From the NCBI GenBank assembly GCA_963556495.2, contig OY747700.1, forward strand, positions 3,357,501 through 3,421,500: a stretch of DNA of 64,000 bases, in the 5' to 3' direction. Numbering within the stretch: the stretch's first letter is position 1; each line of letters starts with the position of its first letter. The translations under genes and the position numbers were made by a program. The notes beneath the pieces were generated by a model. That model did not search any database. It was not told where the DNA came from and worked only from the letters and a program-made list of their open reading frames with translations. The stretch is from Valencia hispanica (Eukaryota > Chordata > Actinopteri > Cyprinodontiformes > Valenciidae). Positions 1 through 10,970 of this stretch are shown piece by piece.

Positions 1-1139
1 AATGAAACTGGTGCCTCACAGCTGGAGGACCTCAGAGCTGAACACTCCAATCACCCTGAACAAAAAAAGGGAACATCACAGTGCCAGAGACTCTGTACCA
101 GCTGCTAATGGAAGGAAATGTCTCAATCGTCGCTCCAAAGCTGGACAGTCCTAACCATGAAGGTTTCCATGAGGAGCTGCAGGACCTGATAACTAAAAAA
201 ATTGTTTGGCCTGTCCAGGATGTGTTGAGGGATTGGGGCCTTCGAATTAAATTAGCATTAACACAGTATGAATACTCCTTGGTTCAAGTTCAAGTCAGAT
301 CCTCAGTTGTCCACATCCTGCTGTTTCCAGTCCCTTTCTGGCTACAAAGTTCTGTTCCGGTCCGCTGCGGGTCGCCAACAACCAAAACAGGAAAATAGAT
401 CCTGGAGATCCTGGAGCTGCTTAACACCAAAAGGACCCTGAGAACCTTCAGAAGGTGGATGACAGCTCTGGAGACCGCTCCAAAGGCAAGTTCATATCAA
501 GGTGCTGGTTCTGCACAGGTCTGGACTCTCAGGAGGTGGTCACAGAGACTGGAGCGATCATCATCATCCACTTTTTCTGGAACTTACCTTAGATTAGGAA
601 TCTTAACTGATTGTTATTACATAACTTTAATTTGTTCAGCTGAAAAAATATGTTTAAAAGGAGAAAACACAGGAGATTCTTATTTAACTACAGAAGGTTT
701 AGTTTGGTCTGCTGCTGTTGAGCCTCGATATCGTCCTTTTACATCTCTGGTCGTTGATTCTCTTCTCGTTCCCCATCTGACCTACTTTCCAATGCAAACA
801 CTGCATGGGGACCCTGATCCGTTTGGGCCCTGGGTCCCTGCCCAGTGGGCTCACTCAGTAATCCCTCCACCACAGCACACAGCATCAATGTCTGCTCATG
901 TGGAACTTGGACTGACTGGAGATCAAGGAATCTGCTTGGTTTCTATGCAGCAGGAACACAATGATGATGTTCCTCTGCAAAACCTGAGGCAGGTGAAAAG
1001 ATAGCGGACCTGCAGAACTTTAACCAACTAATCAAAATGTATTTCTTTGATGCTTGAAGGAAAGTAATCCTTTGCTTTGTCCAGTGGTTTCTACCACCAA
1101 ATGGTTTTCAGCGTTTTGTGCAAATAGATGTTTTATCTG
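1..1139. other. unassigned sequence at the left edge
   Basis: No recognisable protein domain, splice-bordered exon or repeat family was found. An open frame of 181 codons at 459-1004 (+) has no motif, low-complexity bias or known family resemblance and is treated as chance. The stretch may be the body of the repeat whose tail ends near 1234. Confidence 0.4.
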
Positions 1140-1234
1140 TATTTTGTATTTTTAATGTGCTTTCTGATTTGTACAGTGTCCTTGGGTGTCCTGAAAGGCG
1201 CTTTCAAATAAAATGTATTATTATTATTATTATA
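1140..1234 (+). repeat. 3' end of a LINE-like repeat with an (ATT)n tail
   Basis: The segment ends in a text common at the 3' ends of fish LINE/SINE elements: a short fold-back (CTGAAAGGCGC), then CAAATAAAATG, then an ATT microsatellite at about 1218-1233. Only the tail can be recognised, so the family is uncertain. Confidence 0.5.
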
Positions 1235-1263
1235 TATTGAAAAGTCTGTCATGTATGTGTAGC

Positions 1264-1595
1264 TGCAGGTCTTTTCAGGTTTGTCTCCTTCAGCTCATGA
1301 TTTGCCACATATTCCCAGTCATGTTCATATCTGGACTTTGATCATGCCTTGGTCAGAACCCATAGTTCTTCCACCAGTTCTCGCAATACATTTTATGAGG
1401 AATTGTTTACAAGATGAACATCCCCAGATTAACAGTGAAATACTGGATGCCAGGAAATCAGGAATGAGTGCTGGAAAGAACTGTGCTCCTTTTAACTCTG
1501 AAGTTGGACCTTGGATCTTTTATTTTCATGTATTAATTTATTTGATAGGGTCCGCCCACATTAACAAACATCTATTCAAACAACTGCCGTAAATA
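1264..1595. other. unassigned; possible Tc1-like scrap
   Basis: The words around 1300-1345 (ATCTGGACTTTGA and neighbours) weakly resemble an antisense Tc1 transposase segment coding SPDLN, but the match is too short to call. Nothing else is recognised. Confidence 0.2.
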
Positions 1596-2180
1596 TGCTG
1601 GATTATAGCAACAATACAAATTTGCATCCACAGGTCACATAAAAACACTGTAGTACATAGAACAGGGCAGTAAATCACAAAAAAAACACATCACAAGACA
1701 CTTTACTTTTTTATATAAGTAACAGATTAAAAGTCAATGTTTACAAGACTGGTTTGCTTTCAACCCTTGCTTGAGTTTACTTTTGAAGTTTTGTAGTGTC
1801 GAACACTCCCTAATGGGGAGTGGAAGACGGTTCCAGATCTTACTGGCCTTTACAGAAACCTCACAGTCCCCTCCAGAAGAGGCTCTAGACCTGAGACTGA
1901 TTTGATTCCTTTCTGTAAAAAAGTCAGACATGGGAGCAGGAGCAAGCCACCATTTACAGGATCCATAGCTGAAAGGAGAATTGAGCCAGCTTCCTGAATA
2001 TCTTTTGCACTAGTGAAGATGACAGCATCATCGGTTTATATTCGAAATTCAACTTTGACATATGACCGTGGCAGGTCATTAACGTACATAGAAAACAAAA
2101 AAAAGGGTCAAGTATTGACCTCTGAGGTAGGCATCTCAGAGTGACATCGAAGCCAACAGAACTGTGTTCCAGCTCCAGCC
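1596..2180 (-). mobile_element. LINE 3' fragment, reverse-transcriptase C-terminus, antisense
   Basis: Read on the minus strand, 1931-1734 codes the typical C-terminal end of a jockey/CR1-type ORF2 (SVKASKIWNRLPLPIRECST, then FKSKLKQ). Just upstream, about 2160-1940 carries a degraded RT core: FYVRNDLP followed by TDDAVIF, in place of the usual FxxYVNDLP and YADDxxxY. Stops and frameshifts separate the parts, so this is a dead 5'-truncated copy. Clade assignment is uncertain. Confidence 0.6.
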
Positions 2181-2763
2181 GGATGGGCTGATTAATATTA
2201 TCAGTGATATGGCTAACAGGTATTAGCTTGTGCCTTATTTACAAACACTTTAGCCATATTGGATTTTGAGGTTGGCGTTGGTATGAAAAATCTCTTTCTA
2301 CCTTCAAGTTTTAAAGTGAAGTCAAAGTCAAAGTTGGCTTTATTGTCAATTCTGCTCTACATCCAAAGTACACTTAGAGGAATCGAAATTTCATTTAGCT
2401 TCTGTCCAGTACGTTGTTGCAATACAAATAGAAAGAAGCATACTACTTTAAACATGGAAATGTCAAGATCTGAGAAAAAAGTTAAACTTTTTATATCCGT
2501 TTTTCATTGCAGTTTCAGTGGATAATATATATAACAAATTTTGCTTTCATTGTTTTTTGTTGTTTTGTGATGACATAACAGAACCAACCACAAATCTAAG
2601 GCCTGATTTGCTACGGTGTTAAATAAATAAATCTGGTTATTTACTGAGGTGGTGCTTGGTATGCAAAGGTTGAGAACCCTTGATCGAAACCATCCCATAA
2701 TATGTCTGACTCTGTGTTCAGGGTTGTTGTTCTACTGGAATGTGAACCTCCTCCTTTCATATA
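2181..2763. other. no gene; possible repeat tail near 2312-2420
   Basis: No exon is recognised. The stretch GTCAAAGTCAAAGTTGGCTTTATTGTCAATTCTG... and the following ATCGAAATTTCATTTAGC resemble the antisense 3' end of an abundant fish repeat, but I cannot name the family. Confidence 0.3.
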
Positions 2764-4135
2764 CACTGGGGCGAAAAGTATTTAGTCAGCCACCAATTGT
2801 GCAAGTTCTCCCACTTAAAAAGATGAGAGAGGCTTGTAATTTTCATCATAGGTACACCTCAACTATAGGAGACAAAACGAAAAAAACAAATCCAGAATAA
2901 TTACATGGTCTGATTTTTAAAGAATTTATTTGCAAATTATGATGGAAAATAAGTATTTGGTCACCTAAAAGAGTTAATCTGAATACTTCGTTATGTACCC
3001 TTTGTTGGCAATGTCACAGGTCATATGTTTTCTGTAAGTCTTCACCAGGTTTGCACACACTGTTGCTGGTATTTTGGCCCATTCCTCCATGCAGATCTCT
3101 AGAGCTGGGATGTTTTGGGGCTGTCGCTGGGCAACACGGACTTTCAACTCCCTCCAAAGATTTTCTATGGGGTTGAGATCTGGAGACATGCTAGGCCACT
3201 CCAGAACCAGGAAATGCTTCTTACATAGCCACTCCTTCGTTACCTAGGCGGTTTGTTTGGGATAATTATCATGCTCATAGACCCAGCCACGGTTCATCTT
3301 CAATGCCCTTGCTGATGCAAGGAAGTTTTCACTCAAAATCTCACGATACACGGCCCCATTCATTGTTTCCTTTACATGGATCAGCCAACCTGGTCCCTCT
3401 GCAGACAAACAGCCCCAAAGCATGATGCTTCCACTCCCATGCTTCACAGTAGGTATGGTGTTGTTTGGATGCAACTCAGCATTCTTTCTCCTCCAAACAC
3501 AACAAGTAGAGTTTTTACCACAAAGTTCTATTTTGGTTTCATCTGACCATATGACATTCTCCCAATCCTCTTCTGGATCATCCAAATGCTTTAGCAAACT
3601 TCATTTGGGCCTGGACAAGTACTGGTTTAAGCATGGGGACACTGCATGGGGACACTGCAGGATTTGAGTCCCTGGTGGAGTAGTATGTTACTGATGGTAG
3701 CCTTTGTCACTTTGGTCCCAGGTCTCTGCAGGTCATTCACTAGGTGGGATTTTTGCTCACTGTTCTTGTGATCATTTTGACCCCACGGGGTGAGATCTTG
3801 GGTGGAGTCCCAGATGGAGGGAGATTATCAGTGGTCTTGTATGCCTTCCATTTTCTAATAATTGCTCCCACAGTTGATTTTTTTACACCAAACTGCTTAC
3901 CTATTGCAGATTCAGTCTTCCCAGCCTGGTGCAGGTCTACTATTTAGTTTCTGGTGTCCTTTTACAGCTCTTTGGTCTTGGTCATAGTGGAGATTGGAGT
4001 GTGACAGTTTGAGGTTGTGGACAGGTGTCTTTTATACTGATAAACGAGTTCAAACAGATGCCATTAATACAGGTAACGAGTGGAGGACAGAGGAACCTCT
4101 TACATAAGAAGTTACAGGTCTGTGAGAGCCAGAAA
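2764..4135 (-). mobile_element. Tc1-like DNA transposon, antisense, truncated at its 5' end
   Basis: The left border (TA, then CACTGGGGCGAAAAGTATTT and onward) is the terminal inverted repeat of a very common fish Tc1-like family. The spacer and the transposase remains follow on the minus strand. At the other side the sequence runs through the usual 5' leader (TATACTGATAAACGAGTTC region) and stops inside ...GAGAGCCAGAAAT at about 4135, where LINE sequence begins. The expected second TIR is absent there and was not seen beyond the LINE at 10.4 kb, so the element is truncated rather than simply interrupted. Confidence 0.85.
2974..3985 (-). pseudogene. Tc1-like transposase pseudogene
   Basis: The minus-strand start codon is at 3985, in the usual ATGACCAAGACC context, and the frame ends at 2974. 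Recognised pieces are [14 protein letters not shown] (first catalytic D), [29 protein letters not shown] (second catalytic D region, degraded) and [15 protein letters not shown] (catalytic E). At least two frameshifts or stops (near 3600 and 3240) break the DDE frame. It would have been a cut-and-paste transposase of about 340 residues and is now dead. Confidence 0.85.
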
Positions 4136-4205
4136 TGACGTAGGAGGAACCGAGCAGGGTAGAGTTTGGTGAATGGTGAAAAGATTATGAACAACAAAGA
4201 ATAGG

Positions 4206-5540
4206 GTGTCGGAGGACGGGAAGTTAAAAAGTCCCGGGAGTATTCCAATCCTCCGGAGGAAAGGAGTCCATCTGGAAGACATGCCAAAATCCAGATTGGA
4301 AGCGAAAGTAATGGCGGGTAGGCACGGCTGTGTAGTGAATGGGAAGGAGTGGGGAGATGTTGAGGAATATGAGAGTGAGGATAGTATGGAGATGAGCTTT
4401 GGACAAGAAACAGTGAGGGAAAAGAGAGGTACTCATTTTGATGAGGATAAAACTAGAAAACAAAGAAGGAAGATGTCGAGTGAGAGCACAAAAGAAGGGG
4501 GAAATAATTTCAAAGTCATTTTGAGGTTTAATGAAGGAAATGGGGTGAATTCATTGAGTCCGGTTAAGTTGACGACTATTCTGAAAAATCAAGTAGGAGA
4601 TATCAAAGTTGCTAAAGTTTTGAGAGATGGTAATCTGTTGATTGTTTGTAGGAGTGAAGAACAGAGAGAAAAAGCATGTAAAATGAGAGAAGTGGGGAAA
4701 CACAAGGTGATCGGCATGAGCAAGGTGGGAATGGGTGGACAGGGACTGAAAGGAGTGATTTGGGAATACCTGTTGAGGTATCCATATAAGAAATCAAAGC
4801 TAATCTAAGAGGGGCAAAACTGAGAGATGCAAGAAGATTTACTGTGTTTCGAGACGGTGTAAAGAAAGAGACTGAGAGTGTTGCTAGAATTTCAAGGAGA
4901 AGTTGTGCTGTATAAGGTATTTCTAGGATGCATATCTTGTTCTGTGAGGGAATATGTACCAAAACACATTAGGTGTTATAATTGTCAAAGATTTGGACAC
5001 ACTGCCAGTATATGTAAAGGGAAAAGGAGATGTTCTAGGTGTGGAGGAAATCATGGATATGAAGAATGTGGAAACAGAATGAAGCCAAAATCTTGCAACT
5101 GTGGAGGAGATCATAGTGCTGCTTATGCAGGGTGTCAGGTAATGAGGAGAGAAGGTTATATTCAACAAACTAGAGTTCAAAACAAAATATCATATGTAGA
5201 TCCAGTTAAAATGGTTGAGAAAAATACAGAAAAAAGAGCTAGAGTCATAGGAGAGGTGTCTCCCAAAGGACAGGAAAAAGAAAAGGAAGGGAAAGTTTGG
5301 ATAGATTTGAAAAAGTTGGTAACTTTCATTGCTGGAGTAATAAATGCAACAATGGAAACAAAATCAAAAACGGAGAGAATACAAATCATTGTGGAAGCAG
5401 CAGTAAACCATCTGGATATAAATGAATTGACGTGGGAGGAAGTTAGAAATAATCTCAGCGCCCAAGCAAGCCAGGAAGGGGGGTGCATTGATTTTACAAT
5501 GGAATGCATGGAGCTTAATAGGAAATGGACAGGAATTTAA
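4206..5540 (+). pseudogene. I-clade LINE ORF1 (gag-like, zinc knuckles), frameshifted
   Basis: The N-terminal part (4206-4808) is charged and includes an RRM-like region (NNFKVILRFN ... GNLLIVCRSEEQREKA). After a break near 4808 the frame resumes at about 4878 with the conserved run VREYVPKHIRCYNCQRFGH. Three knuckle-type motifs follow: CYNCQRFGHTASIC, CSRCGGNHGYEEC and CNCGGDHSAAYAGC. These bind nucleic acid in the retrotransposition particle of the family. The last part runs to a stop near 5540 and overlaps the beginning of the endonuclease frame. At least one frameshift makes it non-functional. Confidence 0.85.
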
Positions 5541-8539
5541 AAGATATATAGATGAGTTATCAGAAAAGCTAGATATTATATGTATTCAGGAGACATGGCT
5601 GAACATAAATCTCGATTTTAAACTAGCTCAATATACAGTCATTAGGTGTGATAGGGAAGAGGGTGTAGGAGGAGGTTGTGCTACTTTAATCAATAATAAC
5701 TTGAATTATAGAACTACTAAAATAGGAAAAGAAGAAGAATTTATTGGCATAGAATTTTATGCTAAACAGGAGCTGATTTATGTAATCAATTATTATAATC
5801 CATGCAAGAAGTTAGATATTAATCATCTTAAATTAGTTACAGATCATAATAATAAACATGTATTTTTATGTGGAGCTTTTAATGCACATAATACGTTGTG
5901 GGGAGGAACTAAGACAGATCCAAATGGTGAGGTAATCGAGGAACTAATGGATGAATTAAATTTAGTGTGTATTAATGATGGAAGAGGGACAAGAATAAAT
6001 ACGAATACAGGTAGCACATCTGCACTAGATCCCAACCTGGTTTCAAATGAAATGGCGGGGCACTGTGAGTGGGAGTTGCAGGAGAGCATATTAGGGAGTG
6101 ATCATTACCCGATTCTCACTAGAGTTTATGGGGATAAAGAATCAACAATAGAAGAAAGAGAAGGAAGGTGAGTATTTAAAAAAGCTAAATGGGATCAATT
6201 CATATATCTATGTGAGAAGGAGCAATCAAGGATAAAGGTGGAGGAAAATATCGAAGTGGTAGAAAAAACATTTAGGAAAGTGATAATTGCAGCAGCAGAG
6301 ATTCCTAAGAGTAAAGGGAGTATGAAAAGGAAGAATGTGCCATGGTGGTCAGATCAATGTGAGAAAGCAATTAAAGATAGAAATAAAAGTCTGAAAGTAT
6401 TAAGGAAGACACATAATTTTGATAATTTAGTAGATTACAAAAGATTGCGGGCTAAAGCAAGGAGGGTTATTAAAAGGGCAACAAGAGAAAACTGGAGAGG
6501 TTTTTGTGATAAGATTGGGAGAACTACACCAATAAGTGATGTGTGGGGAATGAAAGAAAAATGAAAGGAATTTATAGAGAATGGAAATATCCAGTGCTTA
6601 AAACAGGAGAGGAGTTAGCTATAAACAATAAGGATAAAGTAGAAATGTTAGCTAAAACATTTGTCAGAATTCTTAGTAATAATAATTTATCGGAAGATAG
6701 AAGGAAAAGAAGAGAAGAAACTAGAAGGAAAAATGATGTAGAAGTTGATAAAGGAAAAATAATGACAACAATGGATGCTCCATTCACACTATTTGAATTA
6801 GAGAGAGCTCTTGGAAAAACTAGGATAACTTCTCCAGGTAAAGATAAAATAAGTTATGAGATACTTAAACACTTAGGGAGTAGGATAAAACTAAAATTAC
6901 TAGAATTATATAACAAAGTTTGGGAAAAAGGGAAATTACCAAGCAATTGGAAAGAGGGTGTGATAATTCCTATAATGAAACCTGGAAAAGATCCAAGTAA
7001 ACCAGAAAATTATAAGCCAATAGCACGCACGTCACATATTGGAAAAATAATGGAAAGTATGATTACGGAGAGATTAACATATTATCTTGAAAGTAGAAAA
7101 CTAATGTCACAATGTCAAAGTGGATTTAGGAAAAGCCAATGAACGATGGATCCTGTAGTCTGCCTTGAAACTGAAATTAGGAAAGCACAAATCAATAAAG
7201 AAAATTTAGTGGTAGTTTATTTTGATGTAGAAAAAGCATATGATATGGTTTGGAAAGAGGGATTATTGATTAAATTAAGTAGGTTAGGACTTATAGGTAG
7301 GATATATGATTGGATAAAAGATTTTTTGTGTAATAGATACATTCAATTAAAGATGGGAAATATAGTGTCAAATAGTTATTTGGTAGAAAATGGAACTCCA
7401 CAAGGAAGTGTAATTAGTCCTGTATTTTTTCTATAATGATTAAGGATGTATATGAGAATGTAAGGCAAGAATTTGGAAAAGCACTGTTTGCAGATGATGG
7501 AGTGTTATGGAAAAGAGGAAGAAACATACAACATATACAGAAAAAAATGCAAGAAGCAATTACAGAGGTAGAGAACTGGTCTTATGAATGGGGATTCAAA
7601 TTTTCAGTAGAAAAAACAAAAAGCATGGTATTTACAAGGAAAAGGAGGGTAGTGATTAATCTTAAATTATATGGAGAACAATTGGAACAAGTAAACAGTT
7701 TTGGATATTTGGGAATTATATTTGATACAAAATTAAAATGGAAGGAGAATATCAATAAAATTGAGGAAAGATATAAAAAAGTAATTAATATAATGAGATG
7801 TTTAAAAGGGAATGAGTGGGGAGCTAGTGCTCAGCCTCTAAAACAAATGTATATATCAATAGTTAGGTCAGTTATAGATTATGGTGGTATTATATATAGT
7901 TCAGCTTGTTAAACATTATTAAAAAAGATAGCAGTTATACAAAATCAAGCGTTAAGAATATGTAGTGGAGCAATTAGAACAACTCCAATAGTATCCATAC
8001 AGGTAGAAATGGGAGAAATGCCATTGAAATTGAGATTCAAACAATTATCTCTGAATTATTGGGCAAATATACAGGGATTTTCAGATGATGAACACCTGGT
8101 TAAAAAAGCTATGTATGCATGCTGGGAGAGTGAAAACAAAATGTTTGAGAGTGTAATTTGGAAAATAAATAGATTATGAAATTACATGAAAAAACAATTA
8201 TAAAGAAATTTTTATATTCAGCTATTCCAACTTGGTTTTTTCCAGAAGTAAATATAGATTTTTAGATTCAAAATAAAATGGCAATCAGTAAAGGCAAAGG
8301 AAACTGGGAAACGATTGTTCAAGAAATATTAGGTACTACACATAAATCGTTTATTCCAGTATTCACAGATGGGTCAAAAGATTCAGAAAAAGAGAATACA
8401 AGATTTTCTTTTTGTATTCCAATATTAGGAAAATATGTTAAAATAAGAACATCAGACAAATTATCAGTGTTTACGTTGGAAATGTTTTGTTTACATTTTG
8501 TTTACAATGTATAGAACAAAACAGGATAAAAAAGGTAAG

Positions 8540-9829
8540 GTCTATTCAGGGGTTCTGGAGAGGAGGGTCCGACGGATAGTCGAACCTCGGATCCAGGAGG
8601 AACAATGCGGTTTTCGTCCTGGCCGTGGAACACTGGACCAGCTCTACACCCTCAGCAGGGTCCTGGAGGGTGCGTGGGAGTTCGCCCAACCGGTCTACAT
8701 GTGTTTTGTGGACTTGGAGAAGGCGTTCGACCGTGTCCCTCGGGGGGCCCTGTGGGGGGTGCTCCGGGAGTATGGGGTACCGGGCCCCTTTATACGGGCT
8801 GTTAGGTCCCTGTACGACCGGTGCCAGAGTTTGGTTCGCATTGCCGGCAGTAAGTCGGGCTTGTTTCCGGTGAGAGTTGGACTCCGCCAAGGTTGCCCTT
8901 TGTCACCGATCCTGTTCCTAACTTTTATGGACAGGATTTCTAGGCGCAGCCAAGGCGTTGCGGGGATCCGTTTTGGTGGCCTCAGGATCGGGTCTCTGCT
9001 TTTTGCAGATGATGTGGTCCTGTTGGCTTCATCGGAGCGTGATCTACAGCTTTCGCTGGAGCTGTTCGCAGCCGAGTGTGAAGCGGCTGGGATGAGAATC
9101 AGCACCTCCAAATCCGAGGCCATGGTCTTGAGCCGGAAAAGGGTGGGGTGCCTCCTCCGGGTCAGGGATGGGGTCCTTCCCCAAGTGGAGGAGTTTAAGT
9201 ATCTGGGGGTCTTGTTCACGAATGAGGGAAAAATGGAGCGGGAGATCGATAGACGGATTGGTGGGGCATCTGCAGTTATGCGGGCGCTCTACCGGTCTGT
9301 CGTGGTGAAGAGAGAGCTGAGCCAAAAGGCGAAGCTCTCGATTTACCGGTCGATCTACGTTCCTACCCTCATCTATGGTCACGAACTCTGGGTGGTGACC
9401 GAAAGAACGAGATCACGGATACAAGCGGCTGAAATGAGTTTCCTCCGCAGAGTGTCTGGGCTCTCCCTTAGAGATAGGGTGAGAAGCTCAGTCATCCGGA
9501 GGGGGCTCAGAGTAGAGCCGCTGCTTCTCCACATCGAGAGGAGTCAGTTGAGGTGGCTCGGGCATCTGGTCAGGATGCCTCCTGGACGCCTCCCTGGTGA
9601 GGTGTTTCAGGCACGTCCCACCGGGAGGAGGCCCAGGGGAAGGCCCAGGACACGCTGGAGGGACTATGTTTCTCGGCTGGCCTGGGAGCGCCTTGGGGTT
9701 CCTCCCGAGGAGCTGGAACAAGTGGCTGGGGAGAGGGAAGTCTGGGTCTCTTTGCTTAGGCTGCTGCCCCCGCGACCCGACCCCGGATAAGCGGAAGAAA
9801 ATGGATGGATGGATGGATGGGTGGGTTCC
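8540..9829 (+). mobile_element. Rex3-like (RTE) LINE, 5'-truncated, nested in the I-clade LINE
   Basis: The start lies inside the RT domain (GGGTTCTGGAGAGGAGGGTCCG, a common truncated start of this family). The end carries the AAGCGGAAGAAAATGG motif, then GGAT/ATGG tandem repeats, as known for fish Rex3 tails. Its reading frame is open to 9790, including MCFVDLEKAFDRVPRGALWG, GLRQGCPLSPILF, LLFADDVVLLASS and a C-terminal SQLRWLGHLVRMPPGRLPGE block. The G+C-rich codon use contrasts sharply with the A+T-rich host LINE, which supports a later insertion. The uninterrupted frame suggests this copy is young. The RTE assignment is from motif memory. Confidence 0.8.
8541..9790 (+). CDS. reverse transcriptase fragment of the Rex3-like LINE (uninterrupted, 5' end missing)
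   Basis: An open frame of about 415 codons covers RT motifs from the palm (FVDLEKAFDRV with catalytic Asp; FADD with the Asp pair) to the thumb and C-terminal region. The endonuclease and the first RT motifs are absent because of 5' truncation. The open frame extends upstream to 8498 only through host LINE sequence, so that ATG is not its own start. It is not expected to be mobile on its own. Confidence 0.8.
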
Positions 9830-10394
9830 AGCACATAGGGGGGTAGAGGGAAATGAAATAGCAGATTTTCATGCTAAGAAAGCAGCAAAACAAGGTACAA
9901 TAATAGAAATACCATACAGTGTAGCAGAAGTGAAAGCAATTATTAAAAAGCAAATAATGGGCGAATGGCAGGATCAATGGATAAGGGAAAAGAAGGGACG
10001 GCATCTTTATCATATTCAGGGAAAAGTAGGAAGAATGAATGTTATATAAATGAATAATAGAGATCAAACAGTTATATCAGGGCTAAGGATGGGACATAAA
10101 GCGTTAAATAGTACGCTTTATTTGATAGGGAAACATCCTACAGGTTTATGTGTTTCTGGAGGGGATAGGAAAACGGTGGAACATATAATATGTGTTTGCA
10201 CTAAATATATAGAAAATAGGAAGAGGTTTGAAGAAAAGTTAAAAGTAAAAGGATATGGGGTATTGAGTTTAAAGAATATATTCAGTGGGGGAAAATGTAT
10301 ATATAGGTTAGTTTTGGAATTTTTAAGAGGTATAAAATCTTGTTAGCCTGCTTTACATACTGTATCTGGTTGAATCCCCCAAACTTCTTATGAT

Positions 10395-10970
10395 TATATG
10401 GTGCTGTTTGTAAAGTTACACAGTAAAAGATTAACAGCAATAATTTGGGTTATTTAGGCAATAAAATGTGAAATAAATGGGGGTTCATTTTTCCAAGTCA
10501 TATTTTTACCATGTTAGTAATATGTGTCACAGTTTTCTAAATAAATATTTAAATAGCAAGCTAAATCTTTTGTTTAAAAACTAAATATTTAGCTTGCTGC
10601 TGCTGGTGCAGTTACCGTTGCTGTAGATATATTTTTGTTTTATGAAGAATTGTTGTACATATCATGAGGGAAAAAAATGATGCTAAAGAGGTGACATGAG
10701 CAACAAATCTTGGCAGCTTTTACATAGCATTTTGCAAGGCCTGACTTTTATTTCTGGTTATCAGCAAATACATTTACATATTAGCTAGTTTGAAGCTAAA
10801 TATGTAGATTTCTAACTAAATATTTAGTTTGAAACTTTGATATTTTTAAATGAATGGTGAAACTATGGCTTTGAAGAATGAACCCGTTTTTTCTCTTATG
10901 ACAACCTAAATAACCCAAATTACCGCTGTTAAATTTTGACTGTGTAACTTTCTAAACAGCACCCCATAAT
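10395..10970. mobile_element. fold-back / MITE with about 100 bp terminal inverted repeats
   Basis: Left arm at about 10395-10500 (ATTATATGGTGCTGTTTGTA... GGGTTATTTAGG ... GGGTTCATT). Its inverse is at about 10866-10970 (AATGAACCC ... CCTAAATAACCC ... AAACAGCACCCCATAAT). The arms match over roughly 100 bp with scattered differences. The interior is A+T rich and holds smaller inverted words (AGCAAGCTAAAT / ATTTAGCTTGCT). No open frame is present, so it is non-autonomous. The target-site duplication is unclear, so the superfamily is unknown. It abuts the 3' end of the I-clade LINE. Confidence 0.75.

Larger units (their letters stand above)
5488..10346 (+). pseudogene. I-clade LINE ORF2 (endonuclease, RT, RNase H), broken and interrupted
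   Basis: The endonuclease is at about 5488-6171, with LQWNAWSL, CIQETWL and GSDHYPI intact. The GDFN motif reads GAFNAHN (5873-5893), losing a catalytic Asp. The reverse transcriptase spans about 6780-7912, with YFDVEKAYDMVW, NGTPQGSVISP and the catalytic FADDGVLW. RNase H starts at about 8341 (VFTDGSKDSE, SVFTLEM). It continues after a frameshift as QCIEQNRIKKV, is cut by the nested LINE, and resumes at 9823 with WVPAHRGVEGNEIADFHAKK. The C-terminal block (RMGHKALNSTLYLIGKHPTG, EHIICVC) ends at 10346. In-frame stops occur near 6170, 6564, 7142, 7436 and 7912. About 45-50 RNase H residues around the expected SDS active site are missing at the insertion. Confidence 0.85.
4136..10375 (+). mobile_element. 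I-clade (Nimb-like) LINE, near full length but decayed, interrupted by a Rex3-like LINE
   Basis: The order is that of an I-superfamily LINE: a gag-like ORF1 with CCHC zinc knuckles, then ORF2 with apurinic endonuclease, reverse transcriptase, RNase H and a conserved C-terminal block. RNase H together with the ORF1 knuckles separates it from the L2 and CR1 copies elsewhere in the window. The host copy is strongly A+T rich and carries many stops. A second LINE (about 8540-9829) sits inside its RNase H domain. The 5' border abuts a broken Tc1, and the 3' border abuts a fold-back element at about 10395. Confidence 0.85.

Noticed and set aside
459..1004. 181-codon open frame near the left edge
   Set aside because: No motif, domain or splice context; composition looks random and the region ends in a retroposon tail.
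8498..9790. 430-codon open frame as a host gene
   Set aside because: It encodes LINE reverse-transcriptase motifs, and its first codons are host-LINE sequence.
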